A stretch of 64,000 nucleotides of DNA. It comes from Undibacterium sp. KW1 (GTDB lineage: Bacteria; Pseudomonadota; Gammaproteobacteria; Burkholderiales; Burkholderiaceae_D). The stretch spans positions 1,736,001 to 1,800,000 of the forward strand of contig NZ_AP018439.1 in assembly GCF_009937955.1 (NCBI RefSeq), given 5' to 3'. Positions 49,108 through 57,596 of this stretch are shown here, piece by piece; positions within the stretch are counted from its first letter, which is position 1, and the number at the start of each line of letters is the position of its first letter. Under the pieces are notes generated by a model that made no database searches, was not told where the DNA came from, and saw nothing but the letters and a program-made list of their open reading frames with translations. The translations under genes and the position numbers were made by a program.

Positions 49108-49141
49108 AAAGCCGTCCGGGAGAAAATCCGGGCGGCTTTTT
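49108..49141 (+). terminator. Rho-independent terminator after the giant protein gene
   Basis: AAAGCCGTCCGG and CCGGGCGGCTTT pair with one mismatch, then TTTC. Confidence 0.88.
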
Positions 49142-49257
49142 CATTTAATGCGCTCAGGAAAATAAAGAACTCTGCTGAAGGACTATTTTGCTGTAAAAAC
49201 ACCTGCACCTGTTGATTGAAAAAAACAACTCAAAATTCAATAGGATTTTTGTGCGCT

Positions 49258-49276
49258 ATCGCACAGATCGTGCGAT
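49258..49276. promoter_or_regulatory. Perfect inverted repeat upstream of the ice-binding gene
   Basis: ATCGCAC-AGATC-GTGCGAT is a perfect 7-bp dyad in the 423-bp gap before the ice-binding lipoprotein gene. A further GTGCG at 49251 gives a third half-site. It may be an operator; the rest of the gap, beyond the terminator at 49108-49141, shows no gene. Confidence 0.4.
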
Positions 49277-49510
49277 GTGAAAAGAGAGATAAGGGATGCT
49301 AGATACCTTACTCAAGCAGAAATTGCCTGGTCAATCTGTCAAAGCTGGACGGATAAAGACTGCCTCCCACATGTGAAACCAATGCACCAATGATTCAATC
49401 CTGGTTAGCAACTTCACCTCAGGTCGCTTTCTGAAATAAGAAAGAAGCATCGTATTGCGGCCACACCGAAATTACTCGGCACCGGTTTCACCTGACAAAA
49501 AAAGGCAAAA

Positions 49511-52330
49511 ATGAATATCCTACAGCGCTACCTGAGGCCGCTTGCTTGCGTCTCTGCAATGCTCATCACATCATTCATTGCCGGTTGCGGCGGTGGTGAT
49601 CAAGGCCGTGATCCGATTTTGGGATTACCATCAACTACTCTTTCTACTCTCACCGTTAGTCCTGCAACAGCCACAGTAGCAAGTGGCGGTATGCAACAAT
49701 TTGTGGCTACGGCGACATTTGCAGACGGTGTTTCCCGTGATGTCACGACGGCTTCCGTGTGGAGTTCTGGCAGCCCTGCGATAGCCAGTGTCGTCGTTGA
49801 TACTGGCGTTGCCAAAGGTCTGGTGAGTGGATCGGCGATTATCACTGCCAGCTTCGGTGGCAAACTAGCCTCTGCTACTTTGACGGTGTCGCCTGCATCT
49901 CTGCAATCGATCAGCCTGCTGCCCGCAAATCCATCTTTAGCGGTTGGTGGCAAGCAGCAATTTTCGGCGATGGGAACTTACTCTGATGGCACCACCAGTG
50001 ACATTACAGCAATCTCCAGCTTCACATCGGCAACGCCAGCATCGGCCACGATCAGCAACACAGGATTGGCGACAGGTGTAGCAATTGGTTCATCGGTCAT
50101 TACGGCAGTTTCAGGTGCGCGGTCAGCTACGACCTTACTGACAGTGACGCCAGCGAGCTTGCTCTCCATCGCATTGACGCCAGCTAATCCGGTCATGCAA
50201 ATAGGCACGACGCAACAGCTGACTTCTACTGCCAGATATTCTGATGGCAGTAGTGTGAATGTGACCGCGACGACCAGTTTCAGTTCTGCCACACCTGCCA
50301 ACGCAACAGTTTCGACTGTTGCAGCCAGCAATGGCTTGGTGACTGCAATCGCTACTGGCCCCTCTGTCATTACAGCGACCTTCAATGGCATTAGTACGAC
50401 AACCACCATCAACGTCAGCTCTGCCGTGTTGCTTACTATCACCGTGGCACCACCTAATGCAAATGTTGCCGTTGGCAGCACTCAGCAATTTGTTGCCAGT
50501 GGCGGTTATTCTGACGGCACTACAGCAAACATCAGCAATGGTGTGACCTGGGCGACTAGGTCACCTCTGGTTGCAACTGTCTTGCCAAATGGTCTTGCTA
50601 CTGCTGTGGCTACCGGGCCTGCACTGATCACAGCAACGCTTGGTGGTAAAACAGGTTCTGCCTCATTGACTGTGGTACCTGCCGTTACCCTGAACTCAAT
50701 TGCAATCACTCCCGTCACCGCAAATCTGGCGATAGGCTCTACCCAGGCATTCGTAGCGATTGGTACGTATTCCGATAGTAGCAATGTCAATGTCACGAAT
50801 TTGGTTACCTGGAGTTCAGGTAGCAGTTCGGTTGCAAGTATATTGTCTAGTGGTATTGCAACTGGTGTGACAACAGGTACATCGATTATCACGGCTAGCC
50901 TCAGTGCTAAATCTGCGACAGCCACACTCACTGTTGTATCCAGCCCGGCCTTGACTTCGATTTCGATTGCCGCACCGCCTGCAAGCATGCTTGTTGGCGC
51001 GACACAGAATCTGGTGGCAACAGGTAATTACTCAGATGGCAGCACCGCCAATATTACTAACAGCATCACATGGAGTTCTGGTGCAAGTACGATTGCTACG
51101 GTGAATACAAGTGGGCTGGTGACTGCAGTCTCTCCTGGTACTACACCAGTTGTGGCGATATCTGGAACTAAATCTGCTTCAGTGACGATTAATGTATTGC
51201 CTGTCGCAACTTTAAATTCCATCGCCGTGACCCCAGCCTCGCCAAGCATAGCCGTCAATGGTGCGCAAAGTCTGGTCGCTACCGGTAGCTTTGCAGATGG
51301 CAGTAACCTCAATATCAGCAATTCTGTCACCTGGGCTTCTGCTAACGCGGCAGTTGCTTCGGTGTCGGCGACGGGTGTTGTCAATGGCTTGTCTGGTGGT
51401 ACCGCCGCCATTACTGCCAGTTTTGCTGGCAAGCTGGGTAGTGCCAGTTTGACGGTAACACCTGCAGTCACGCTGACGGGCATTACGCTTGCGCCAGTCA
51501 ATGGCTCAGTACCTGTTGGATCATTGCAGCAATTTGCTGCGACCGGCACTTATTCAAACGGCACAAGCAATAACATCAGCAGCACAGTAAGCTGGAATTC
51601 AAGTGTGGGTAGTGTCGCCAGTATTTCATCCACTGGACAAGCTACGGCACTTGCAGCAGGTGTGACAAATATCACGGCGACGCAAGGTGCGCAAACAGCA
51701 AGTACGAGTTTCACCGTGACAGCCGCACCAGTGGCAAGTATTAACCTTGGTAGTGCAGCCAGCTTTGCCGTCTTGGCTGGTGTATCAATCACCAACAACT
51801 CTGGTGGCATTACCCTGGTGAGTGGCGATGTAGGTGCACCATCGCAGATAGTTGATCCGGTGCAGGCAGCAGGTTTTAGCAACTACAAATCTGGTGCCAT
51901 ATTGAACACGGCATTGGCCGACCTGCAAGTTGCCATTGCTGATGCGAATAGCCGCACCTGCACTGTTAATTCTCCCAGTGGTGTTGATCTGGGCGGGCAG
52001 ACATTTACACCTGGTGTGTATTGCTATGCCGGTGCCATCACTATTACCGGTACTTTCACCATGAATGGTCCTGGCCTGTATCTGTTCCGTAGCAGTTCTA
52101 CTTTAAATACGAATGCGAACTCCATCGTTGGCTTAAATGGTGGTGCGTTAGCGGCCAGTGTCTTCTGGGTACCTGTATCAGCAACAACTCTTGGCGCAAA
52201 TAGCGTGTTCAAGGGAACTATCATGGGGCAGTCTGCAGCCATCACGATGGGGGATACTGCGACCTTGCAAAACGGCCGGGTATTGTCGGGCAGCGCTGTG
52301 ACGCTTAAAAATAATGTGATTGCACGTTAA
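49511..52330 (+). CDS. Ice-binding (DUF3494) lipoprotein with eight Big_2 domains
   Basis: 939 residues. A lipoprotein signal ends in the lipobox IAGC, followed by GGGDQGRD. Eight Ig-like Big_2 repeats of about 85-90 residues follow (pattern L.SI.LTPANP...VG.TQQF.A.G.YSDGT...I). The last 200 residues form a DUF3494 ice-binding domain, with INLGSAASFAVLAGVSITNN, SGDVGAPSQIVDP, FTPGVYCYAGAITITG and AASVFWVPVSATTLGANSVF, ending TMGDTATLQNGRVLSGSAVT. The layout suggests a stalk holding an ice- or surface-binding head outside the cell. The OmpA-family gene follows 97 bp on. Confidence 0.92.
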   Translation: MNILQRYLRPLACVSAMLITSFIAGCGGGDQGRDPILGLPSTTLSTLTVSPATATVASGGMQQFVATATFADGVSRDVTTASVWSSGSPAIASVVVDTGVAKGLVSGSAIITASFGGKLASATLTVSPASLQSISLLPANPSLAVGGKQQFSAMGTYSDGTTSDITAISSFTSATPASATISNTGLATGVAIGSSVITAVSGARSATTLLTVTPASLLSIALTPANPVMQIGTTQQLTSTARYSDGSSVNVTATTSFSSATPANATVSTVAASNGLVTAIATGPSVITATFNGISTTTTINVSSAVLLTITVAPPNANVAVGSTQQFVASGGYSDGTTANISNGVTWATRSPLVATVLPNGLATAVATGPALITATLGGKTGSASLTVVPAVTLNSIAITPVTANLAIGSTQAFVAIGTYSDSSNVNVTNLVTWSSGSSSVASILSSGIATGVTTGTSIITASLSAKSATATLTVVSSPALTSISIAAPPASMLVGATQNLVATGNYSDGSTANITNSITWSSGASTIATVNTSGLVTAVSPGTTPVVAISGTKSASVTINVLPVATLNSIAVTPASPSIAVNGAQSLVATGSFADGSNLNISNSVTWASANAAVASVSATGVVNGLSGGTAAITASFAGKLGSASLTVTPAVTLTGITLAPVNGSVPVGSLQQFAATGTYSNGTSNNISSTVSWNSSVGSVASISSTGQATALAAGVTNITATQGAQTASTSFTVTAAPVASINLGSAASFAVLAGVSITNNSGGITLVSGDVGAPSQIVDPVQAAGFSNYKSGAILNTALADLQVAIADANSRTCTVNSPSGVDLGGQTFTPGVYCYAGAITITGTFTMNGPGLYLFRSSSTLNTNANSIVGLNGGALAASVFWVPVSATTLGANSVFKGTIMGQSAAITMGDTATLQNGRVLSGSAVTLKNNVIAR

Positions 52331-52347
52331 ACACACATGGATGTCTG

Positions 52348-52404
52348 AAAGAGTTCCCGATGAACTCTTTCAATAAATCATCCAATAAGTCATTCAATAA
52401 ATTC
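52348..52404 (+). repeat. Hairpin plus three 12-bp repeats between ice-binding and ompA genes
   Basis: AAAGAGTTC-CCGAT-GAACTCTTT (52348-52370) is a perfect 9-bp stem. It overlaps three near-identical 12-mers, TTCAATAAATCA, TCCAATAAGTCA and TTCAATAAATTC (52369-52404). The hairpin could attenuate read-through into ompA. Confidence 0.6.
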
Positions 52405-52427
52405 GGCAAATTCATCAGGAGAAAATT

Positions 52428-53570
52428 ATGGCGCTGCCAAAAAAATTAGTCACACTTAACGTGTTCGCTTTTGCACTTCTTGCCAGTCAACTGGCGCAAG
52501 CTGATGAACCATGGACCAACCAGGACTGGGCAGACAATGCGTGGTACTTGGGTGTGGGGGCCGGACGTGCAAACACCAGCATTGACAAAGACAGAATAGT
52601 ACGTAGTCTCATGGACAATGGTGCAAGTTCTGTGACATTCGGATCAAATGAGCGTGATACTGCCTTCAAGCTGTTCATGGGCAAGCAAATGAATCGATAC
52701 TTTGCCATAGAAGCAGGCTACTTTGATCTTGGCAAGTTTGGATTCAATGCCACTACTACACCGCCAGGAGCCATCAACGGTGAAGTGGGATTTCGCGGAT
52801 TTAATCTGGATCTGGTGGGGCAGTTACCATTGACTGAGCGCTTCTCTTTGCTTGGGCGTGTGGGTGCAAATTACACCAGAGCTGACGCGCACTTCAGTGG
52901 CAATCGCCTGTTCGCGATAACGGATCCCAATCCTACCGAGAAAAAACTGAATCCAAAAGTTGGTGTTGGCCTGGAATATAAATTTACACAAGCATTGGCA
53001 ATGCGTGGTGAAGCAGAAAGATATCGCATCAATGATGCGGTACATAATCGTGGCGATGTGGATTTTTATTCTGTCAGCCTCGTCTATAAGTTTGGTAAGC
53101 CAGCTTATGCAAGGCCGGCAGCTTACACAGCACCACCAGTACCTGTGATGCAACAAGATCCTATACCCGTTACTGTTGCGCAAAATCCACCACCGCCACC
53201 AAGACCGCAACCGGTATCTGAAAAAATCACTTTCAGTGCAGAAGCCTTGTTTGACTTTGATAAATCCGTCGTCAAACCACTAGGCAAGCAGGCACTGGAT
53301 GATTTGTTGAATAAGCTGCAGGGCATGAATACCGAAGTGATGATTACCGTTGGCCACACTGATTCTGTAGGCAGTGATGCATATAATCAGAAATTATCCA
53401 TCCGTCGTGCTGAAGCAGTAAAAGCCTATCTGGTTAGCAAGGGAATTGATGCAACACGCGTCTATACCGAAGGTAAGGGTGAAACCCAGCCAATCGCTGA
53501 TAACAAGACTAGTGATGGGCGTTCCAAAAACCGTCGCGTGACTGTGGAAGTGGTTGGTTCACGCAGATGA
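52428..53570 (+). CDS. ompA: OmpA family outer-membrane protein
   Basis: 380 residues. A signal peptide ends at AQA before DEPW. Residues of about 30-215 form an OmpA-like beta-barrel (WYLGVGAGRANTSID, IEAGYFDLGKFGF, ending VDFYSVSLVYKF). A Pro-rich linker (PPPPPRPQPV) leads to the OmpA C-terminal peptidoglycan-binding domain with FDFDKSVVKP, VGHTDSVGSDAYNQKLS and GRSKNRRVTVEV. The preceding ice-binding lipoprotein gene makes a joint surface assembly plausible: the OmpA protein anchors to peptidoglycan. Confidence 0.93.
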   Translation: MALPKKLVTLNVFAFALLASQLAQADEPWTNQDWADNAWYLGVGAGRANTSIDKDRIVRSLMDNGASSVTFGSNERDTAFKLFMGKQMNRYFAIEAGYFDLGKFGFNATTTPPGAINGEVGFRGFNLDLVGQLPLTERFSLLGRVGANYTRADAHFSGNRLFAITDPNPTEKKLNPKVGVGLEYKFTQALAMRGEAERYRINDAVHNRGDVDFYSVSLVYKFGKPAYARPAAYTAPPVPVMQQDPIPVTVAQNPPPPPRPQPVSEKITFSAEALFDFDKSVVKPLGKQALDDLLNKLQGMNTEVMITVGHTDSVGSDAYNQKLSIRRAEAVKAYLVSKGIDATRVYTEGKGETQPIADNKTSDGRSKNRRVTVEVVGSRR

Positions 53571-53627
53571 GGCATTGGTAGTGTGATTGCCTCTTTCTTC
53601 TGATTTTTTATGAAATGTATTTTATGT

Positions 53628-53660
53628 GTCGTCCAGAGAAAAACGGGACGACATTTTATT
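53628..53660 (+). terminator. Weak terminator-like hairpin after ompA
   Basis: GTCGTCC and GGACGAC flank an 11-nt loop and are followed by ATTTTATT. The stem is short and the T-run interrupted, so efficiency is doubtful. Confidence 0.5.
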
Positions 53661-53848
53661 GCAGGAGCAATTCAGCATTTCTCGGAAACTTCAATAAAGG
53701 ATGACAGTAAAAACGAATAGGTCCGCCGTAAAAATATTAAAACCGCATGATCTTCTCAGGCGGTTCGAATACTTGAAAATTTTCAGATGCCGTTTGTTGA
53801 AGAGCTATTTTCACTCACCTGCACAAAATATTTGATAGGAATTTGGGG

Positions 53849-54241
53849 TTAACGGTTAAATAAACCAGTCTTTTGAGTGACGTCGGATTCACTCATTGAA
53901 AATCTTTTGAGTATGTTATTTTGATCAAATAACACAACAAGTTCTTTTTTCTTGCCGCTGGCAGATGCACCAAACAAGTTGACGATAGGAACATAGCTAA
54001 TCGCATCAGCAGAGACATTGGTAAATTCGTAGTTCCATATTTCTAATCCACCATCTGTAAAAGTTGTTTTGAGCGGTGAGCCAAATAGTGCACGCACTTC
54101 ATCTCTTGTCGTTTTTCCTTCAACTAATTTTTGTTTAGCCGAGCTCTCAGATTCTTTGCGAAGACTTTCATTCCCAACGCTGGCACATCCTGCAAGGAAG
54201 AGGGCGGAAAGAAGTGCAGATGCTATTGCTATTTTTTTCAT
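53849..54241 (-). CDS. BamE/SmpA-OmlA-like lipoprotein
   Basis: 130-residue lipoprotein starting MKKIAIASALLSALFLAGC, with lipobox LAGC. The mature part has the SmpA/OmlA fold pattern: VEGKTTRDEVRALFGSP, GLEIWNYEF and LVVLFDQNNILKRFSMS. It is not a typical BamE: it lacks the usual BamE operon context and carries an insert SADAISYVPIVNLFG. A role in outer-membrane assembly or stability is inferred only from fold. The start at 54241 is preferred over an upstream ATG at 54274 because it gives the lipoprotein signal. Confidence 0.82.
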   Translation of the reverse strand: MKKIAIASALLSALFLAGCASVGNESLRKESESSAKQKLVEGKTTRDEVRALFGSPLKTTFTDGGLEIWNYEFTNVSADAISYVPIVNLFGASASGKKKELVVLFDQNNILKRFSMSESDVTQKTGLFNR

Positions 54242-54482
54242 GTAGATAGTCCAATTGATCGTTATTAATTGCAATCTGAGTTTGATTTGCAGATAAAAAT
54301 GAAGGGCGAAGGATTATCATATCGGAAAATATGCAACTAAATGTAATAATATTTGCATCTGCCAATTGAAATTGGCGTCCGTTGTTGTTAAAGGGATGCC
54401 AGAGTCTGACTGCATAAAAATGTAAACCTGTTGCGAGGTATTTGAGGAATGTGCCTGACTGGATATACATGAAACAAATCAC

Positions 54483-57218
54483 TCATGGAATTCCAAACAG
54501 GGCTGACCATAATGCCTTGGTCGCACTTGCTCCACTTTCTGACAATATGAGCGGTACCCTGGCTCTGTCTTCACCTTGCAGCCGTATACCATGCTGCAAT
54601 TTGCGGAATAGGCGATACGCATCTGATACCTGATTAGCCAGTTGCAAGTCAATCAGGCCCAGTTCACCGCAACGTTTTAATAAGGCGATATTGCCCTTGT
54701 TGGCGGTCAATTCAGGATACTGGTTTGCATATTTCAATACCAGAAATTGCACGATGAATTCTATATCTATCATGCCACCCTCATCCTGTTTGAGGTCAAA
54801 CAGGTCGCTGCGATTCACGTTGGCATCATGCATTTTTTTGCGCATGCTGATGACTTCAGTACGTAGTTTGTCAGTATCTCTTTGCTGACGCAGGACTTGT
54901 TCGCGTATTTGTTCAAACTGTGCGCCTATGCTTGCATCGCCGGCGCAAAAGCGGGCGCGTGTCAGTGCCTGATGCTCCCATAGCCAGGCAGATTTTTCCT
55001 GATAACGGGCAAAGGACGAGACTGAGGACACCAGCAAGCCACTCGCTCCATCAGGACGTAAGGCGATATCAATATCAAACAAGATGCCTGCAGGTGTGTG
55101 GCAGGTCATCCAGGTAATGAAGCGTTGTGCCAGCTTGGCATAGTTGGCGGGTGCCTCCTGGTCTTCATCTTCATACAGAAAGATCACGTCAAGGTCAGAC
55201 GCATAGCCCAGCTCTTTGCCACCTTGCTTACCATAGGCGATCACTGCAAAGCTGGGCTCGGCCTTATGCCTGGTAGCGATAGTTTGCCAGGCAGATTGCA
55301 AGACGGCTTCAACGATAATGTCGGCCAGTTGCGAGAGTTCATCAGCCAGGTGTTCTACGCTGAGTTGGCCCTCCAGATCTTGCGCCAGCAAGCGAAATTG
55401 CATGGCATGGTGCATTTCACGCAGGGTTTCCATTTGCCTTTCAGTGTCGCCTGCATGCTGTGTCAGGTGCTGTTGCAAATCCAGTCGGAATGCTGACCAG
55501 TCCGGTCGCTGATGCAATGATGACTCATCCAGCAATTCATCGAGCAGCAGAGGGTGGCGGGTCAGGAACTTGGCAGCCCAGTCAGACGCGGCCATCATGC
55601 GTATCACCCTTGCCAAAGCATGCGGGTATTCGGTCAATAGCGCGAGGTAAGCCGCGCGACGGGCAATGGCTTCCATGAAGTCGAGCAGGCGGTTCCAGGT
55701 CAGTAATTGGTTGCTGCCTTGTCTGGCGATAATGTTGAGAGCATTGTTGACCAGTGCCACCAGTTTCATGCGGCTGGCTTCAGACAGGGATTGCACCTTC
55801 GGTGATTGCCAGGTGGCCTGCAGGCGCTGGCTGAATGCAGCAGCATCCTGCGCTGAAAACTCCAGGCCAGTCAGATGTGCGGCGATCAATTCTTCGCTGT
55901 CGGGGCTGGACAGGCTGACTGCCAGCATGCCCTGTTCATTCTCACTATTATTTTCGGCCTTGTCGCGGAAGATCGCATCAAACTGATCGGCGATGAATTC
56001 ACGGTGAGGGCGCAACTGATCCAGTAGCTGGACAACACTGGTATAGCCCATCATCTGCGCTATCCTCAACTGGTCCTCATCCCTGGCGGGAAAGGTGTGG
56101 GTCTGGGCATCATCCAGGTATTGCAGTCTATGTTCGAGATTACGCAAAAAAGTGTAAGAGGCCAGCAGTTTGTCTATGATAGACGCATCCATGATGCCCT
56201 TTTCTGCCAGGGTCTGCAGAGTCAGGCGGGTAGAGCGATCACGCAGACTGGCATCGCGGCCACCGCGTATCAGTTGGAAAACCTGTGCCAGAAATTCCAC
56301 CTCTCGTATGCCACCACGTCCAAGCTTGACGTTATTGCTGCGCTCTGGGTGTTTGGTTTCCTGGCGCACGACTTCCGCCCGTATCTGGGCATGCATGGAG
56401 CGCAAGGAATCAATCGCACCATAATCAAGATAACGACGATAGACGAAAGGGCGGATGATTTTTTCCAGAGCGGCGATATCATAGTCATTGCCCGTCATCG
56501 CCCTGGCCTTGACCCAGGCATAACGCTCCCATTCACGCCCCTGTATCAGGAAATACTCTTCTATCATATTGAAGCTGGCGACCAGAGGTCCAGATGCGCC
56601 ATTCGGGCGCAGGGCCATATCGACACGGAAGCTATACCCATCTTCCGTGACTTCAGAAATGGCAGCGATGAGTTTTTTGCCAAGGCGGCTGAAGTACTCG
56701 TGATTTGACAGACTGCGCTGGCTGGAGTCCGTGGTTTGTGTTTCGCCGTCTTCGGCATAGCAAAAAATCAAATCGATATCGGAAGAGACGTTGAGTTCAT
56801 AGCCACCAAGTTTGCCCATGCCCAGCACGATCATGGCTTGTTGTATGCCACTTTCTTCTCCTATGGGAGTGCCATGCATGGCTTGCATTTCGGCATTCAG
56901 GGCCTGCAGGTGCTGCTGCACGATGAAATCGGCAAACAGGCTGATTGTTGTTATAACTTCATTGAGATCGGCCTGGCCACAGAGGTCGCGCTTGATCAGG
57001 GTGCAGACGACCAGTTTGCGCAGACGGCGCATGGCTTTGTTAAGAGAAGCGCCCTCGTATATTTCTTTTTGTAAAAACTGCGCAAAATGGGCCGTGCTCA
57101 AGGATAATTCAGAAACTTGCTGTAACTGCTCATTTCGGCTGGTATCTGCTTCCATGCAATGAGTAAAAAAGCGGGAAGCCTGGAGAATTTCTAGGTTTGT
57201 GCTGGTGCTGGCAGTCAT
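54483..57218 (-). CDS. glnE: Bifunctional glutamine synthetase adenylyl/deadenylyltransferase
   Basis: Controls glutamine synthetase by adding and removing AMP in response to PII. 911 residues. Two nucleotidyltransferase cores are visible: MIVLGMGKLGGYELNVSSDI (then DLIF) in the N-terminal half and AYGKQGGKELGYASDLDVIF in the C-terminal half, each with a G-x-D-x-D metal motif. The linker carries ARVIRMMAASDWAAKFLTRH, the usual helical domain. Length fits the family. The start lies 379 bp from yhdP, divergent; the terminal residues SALFGIP end at 54483. Confidence 0.96.
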   Translation of the reverse strand: MTASTSTNLEILQASRFFTHCMEADTSRNEQLQQVSELSLSTAHFAQFLQKEIYEGASLNKAMRRLRKLVVCTLIKRDLCGQADLNEVITTISLFADFIVQQHLQALNAEMQAMHGTPIGEESGIQQAMIVLGMGKLGGYELNVSSDIDLIFCYAEDGETQTTDSSQRSLSNHEYFSRLGKKLIAAISEVTEDGYSFRVDMALRPNGASGPLVASFNMIEEYFLIQGREWERYAWVKARAMTGNDYDIAALEKIIRPFVYRRYLDYGAIDSLRSMHAQIRAEVVRQETKHPERSNNVKLGRGGIREVEFLAQVFQLIRGGRDASLRDRSTRLTLQTLAEKGIMDASIIDKLLASYTFLRNLEHRLQYLDDAQTHTFPARDEDQLRIAQMMGYTSVVQLLDQLRPHREFIADQFDAIFRDKAENNSENEQGMLAVSLSSPDSEELIAAHLTGLEFSAQDAAAFSQRLQATWQSPKVQSLSEASRMKLVALVNNALNIIARQGSNQLLTWNRLLDFMEAIARRAAYLALLTEYPHALARVIRMMAASDWAAKFLTRHPLLLDELLDESSLHQRPDWSAFRLDLQQHLTQHAGDTERQMETLREMHHAMQFRLLAQDLEGQLSVEHLADELSQLADIIVEAVLQSAWQTIATRHKAEPSFAVIAYGKQGGKELGYASDLDVIFLYEDEDQEAPANYAKLAQRFITWMTCHTPAGILFDIDIALRPDGASGLLVSSVSSFARYQEKSAWLWEHQALTRARFCAGDASIGAQFEQIREQVLRQQRDTDKLRTEVISMRKKMHDANVNRSDLFDLKQDEGGMIDIEFIVQFLVLKYANQYPELTANKGNIALLKRCGELGLIDLQLANQVSDAYRLFRKLQHGIRLQGEDRARVPLILSESGASATKALWSALFGIP

Positions 57219-57345
57219 AATGGGGCTGTGATGGGCTGTAATGGGCCTTTAATTGCCCGGGCTGGTCAGTGTTGTGATTGATTTTAAGCGATAAGGGCCA
57301 GGCAGGGTGGTATTGGTTAGCGGGACTATGCAAGCCACAGTAAAT

Positions 57346-57374
57346 AATTTTATACTCCTTGGGAGTATAAAATT
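57346..57374. promoter_or_regulatory. Perfect 13-bp inverted repeat between glnE and yhdP
   Basis: AATTTTATACTCC and GGAGTATAAAATT are perfect complements with a 3-nt loop. It sits in the 378-bp gap between the divergent glnE and yhdP genes, where no gene is evident. The T-run needed for a terminator is absent, so an operator or the footprint of a small mobile element is more likely. Confidence 0.6.
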
Positions 57375-57596
57375 GATCTCAAGTGACAGAGTGGGTTAAG
57401 CTTGGTTGTTGTGGGAATTATTTGATTGATAATGATGGATGGCTGTTTAACTGATGACAGCATGCTAAAAATTCCGGGCTTGTTTTGCTGATATTTCCCG
57501 GCATGTGAGGATTTGCGCAAGGGTAATGGAGCTTGCTGATTTGCAAGTGCATGGTTTTTGCGCAAGTCTTACTTACAAATAAATTGAACATTAGCA

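Noticed and set aside
56097..56708. 203-codon open frame on the plus strand
   Set aside because: It is antisense to glnE, whose motifs are intact in the other direction.
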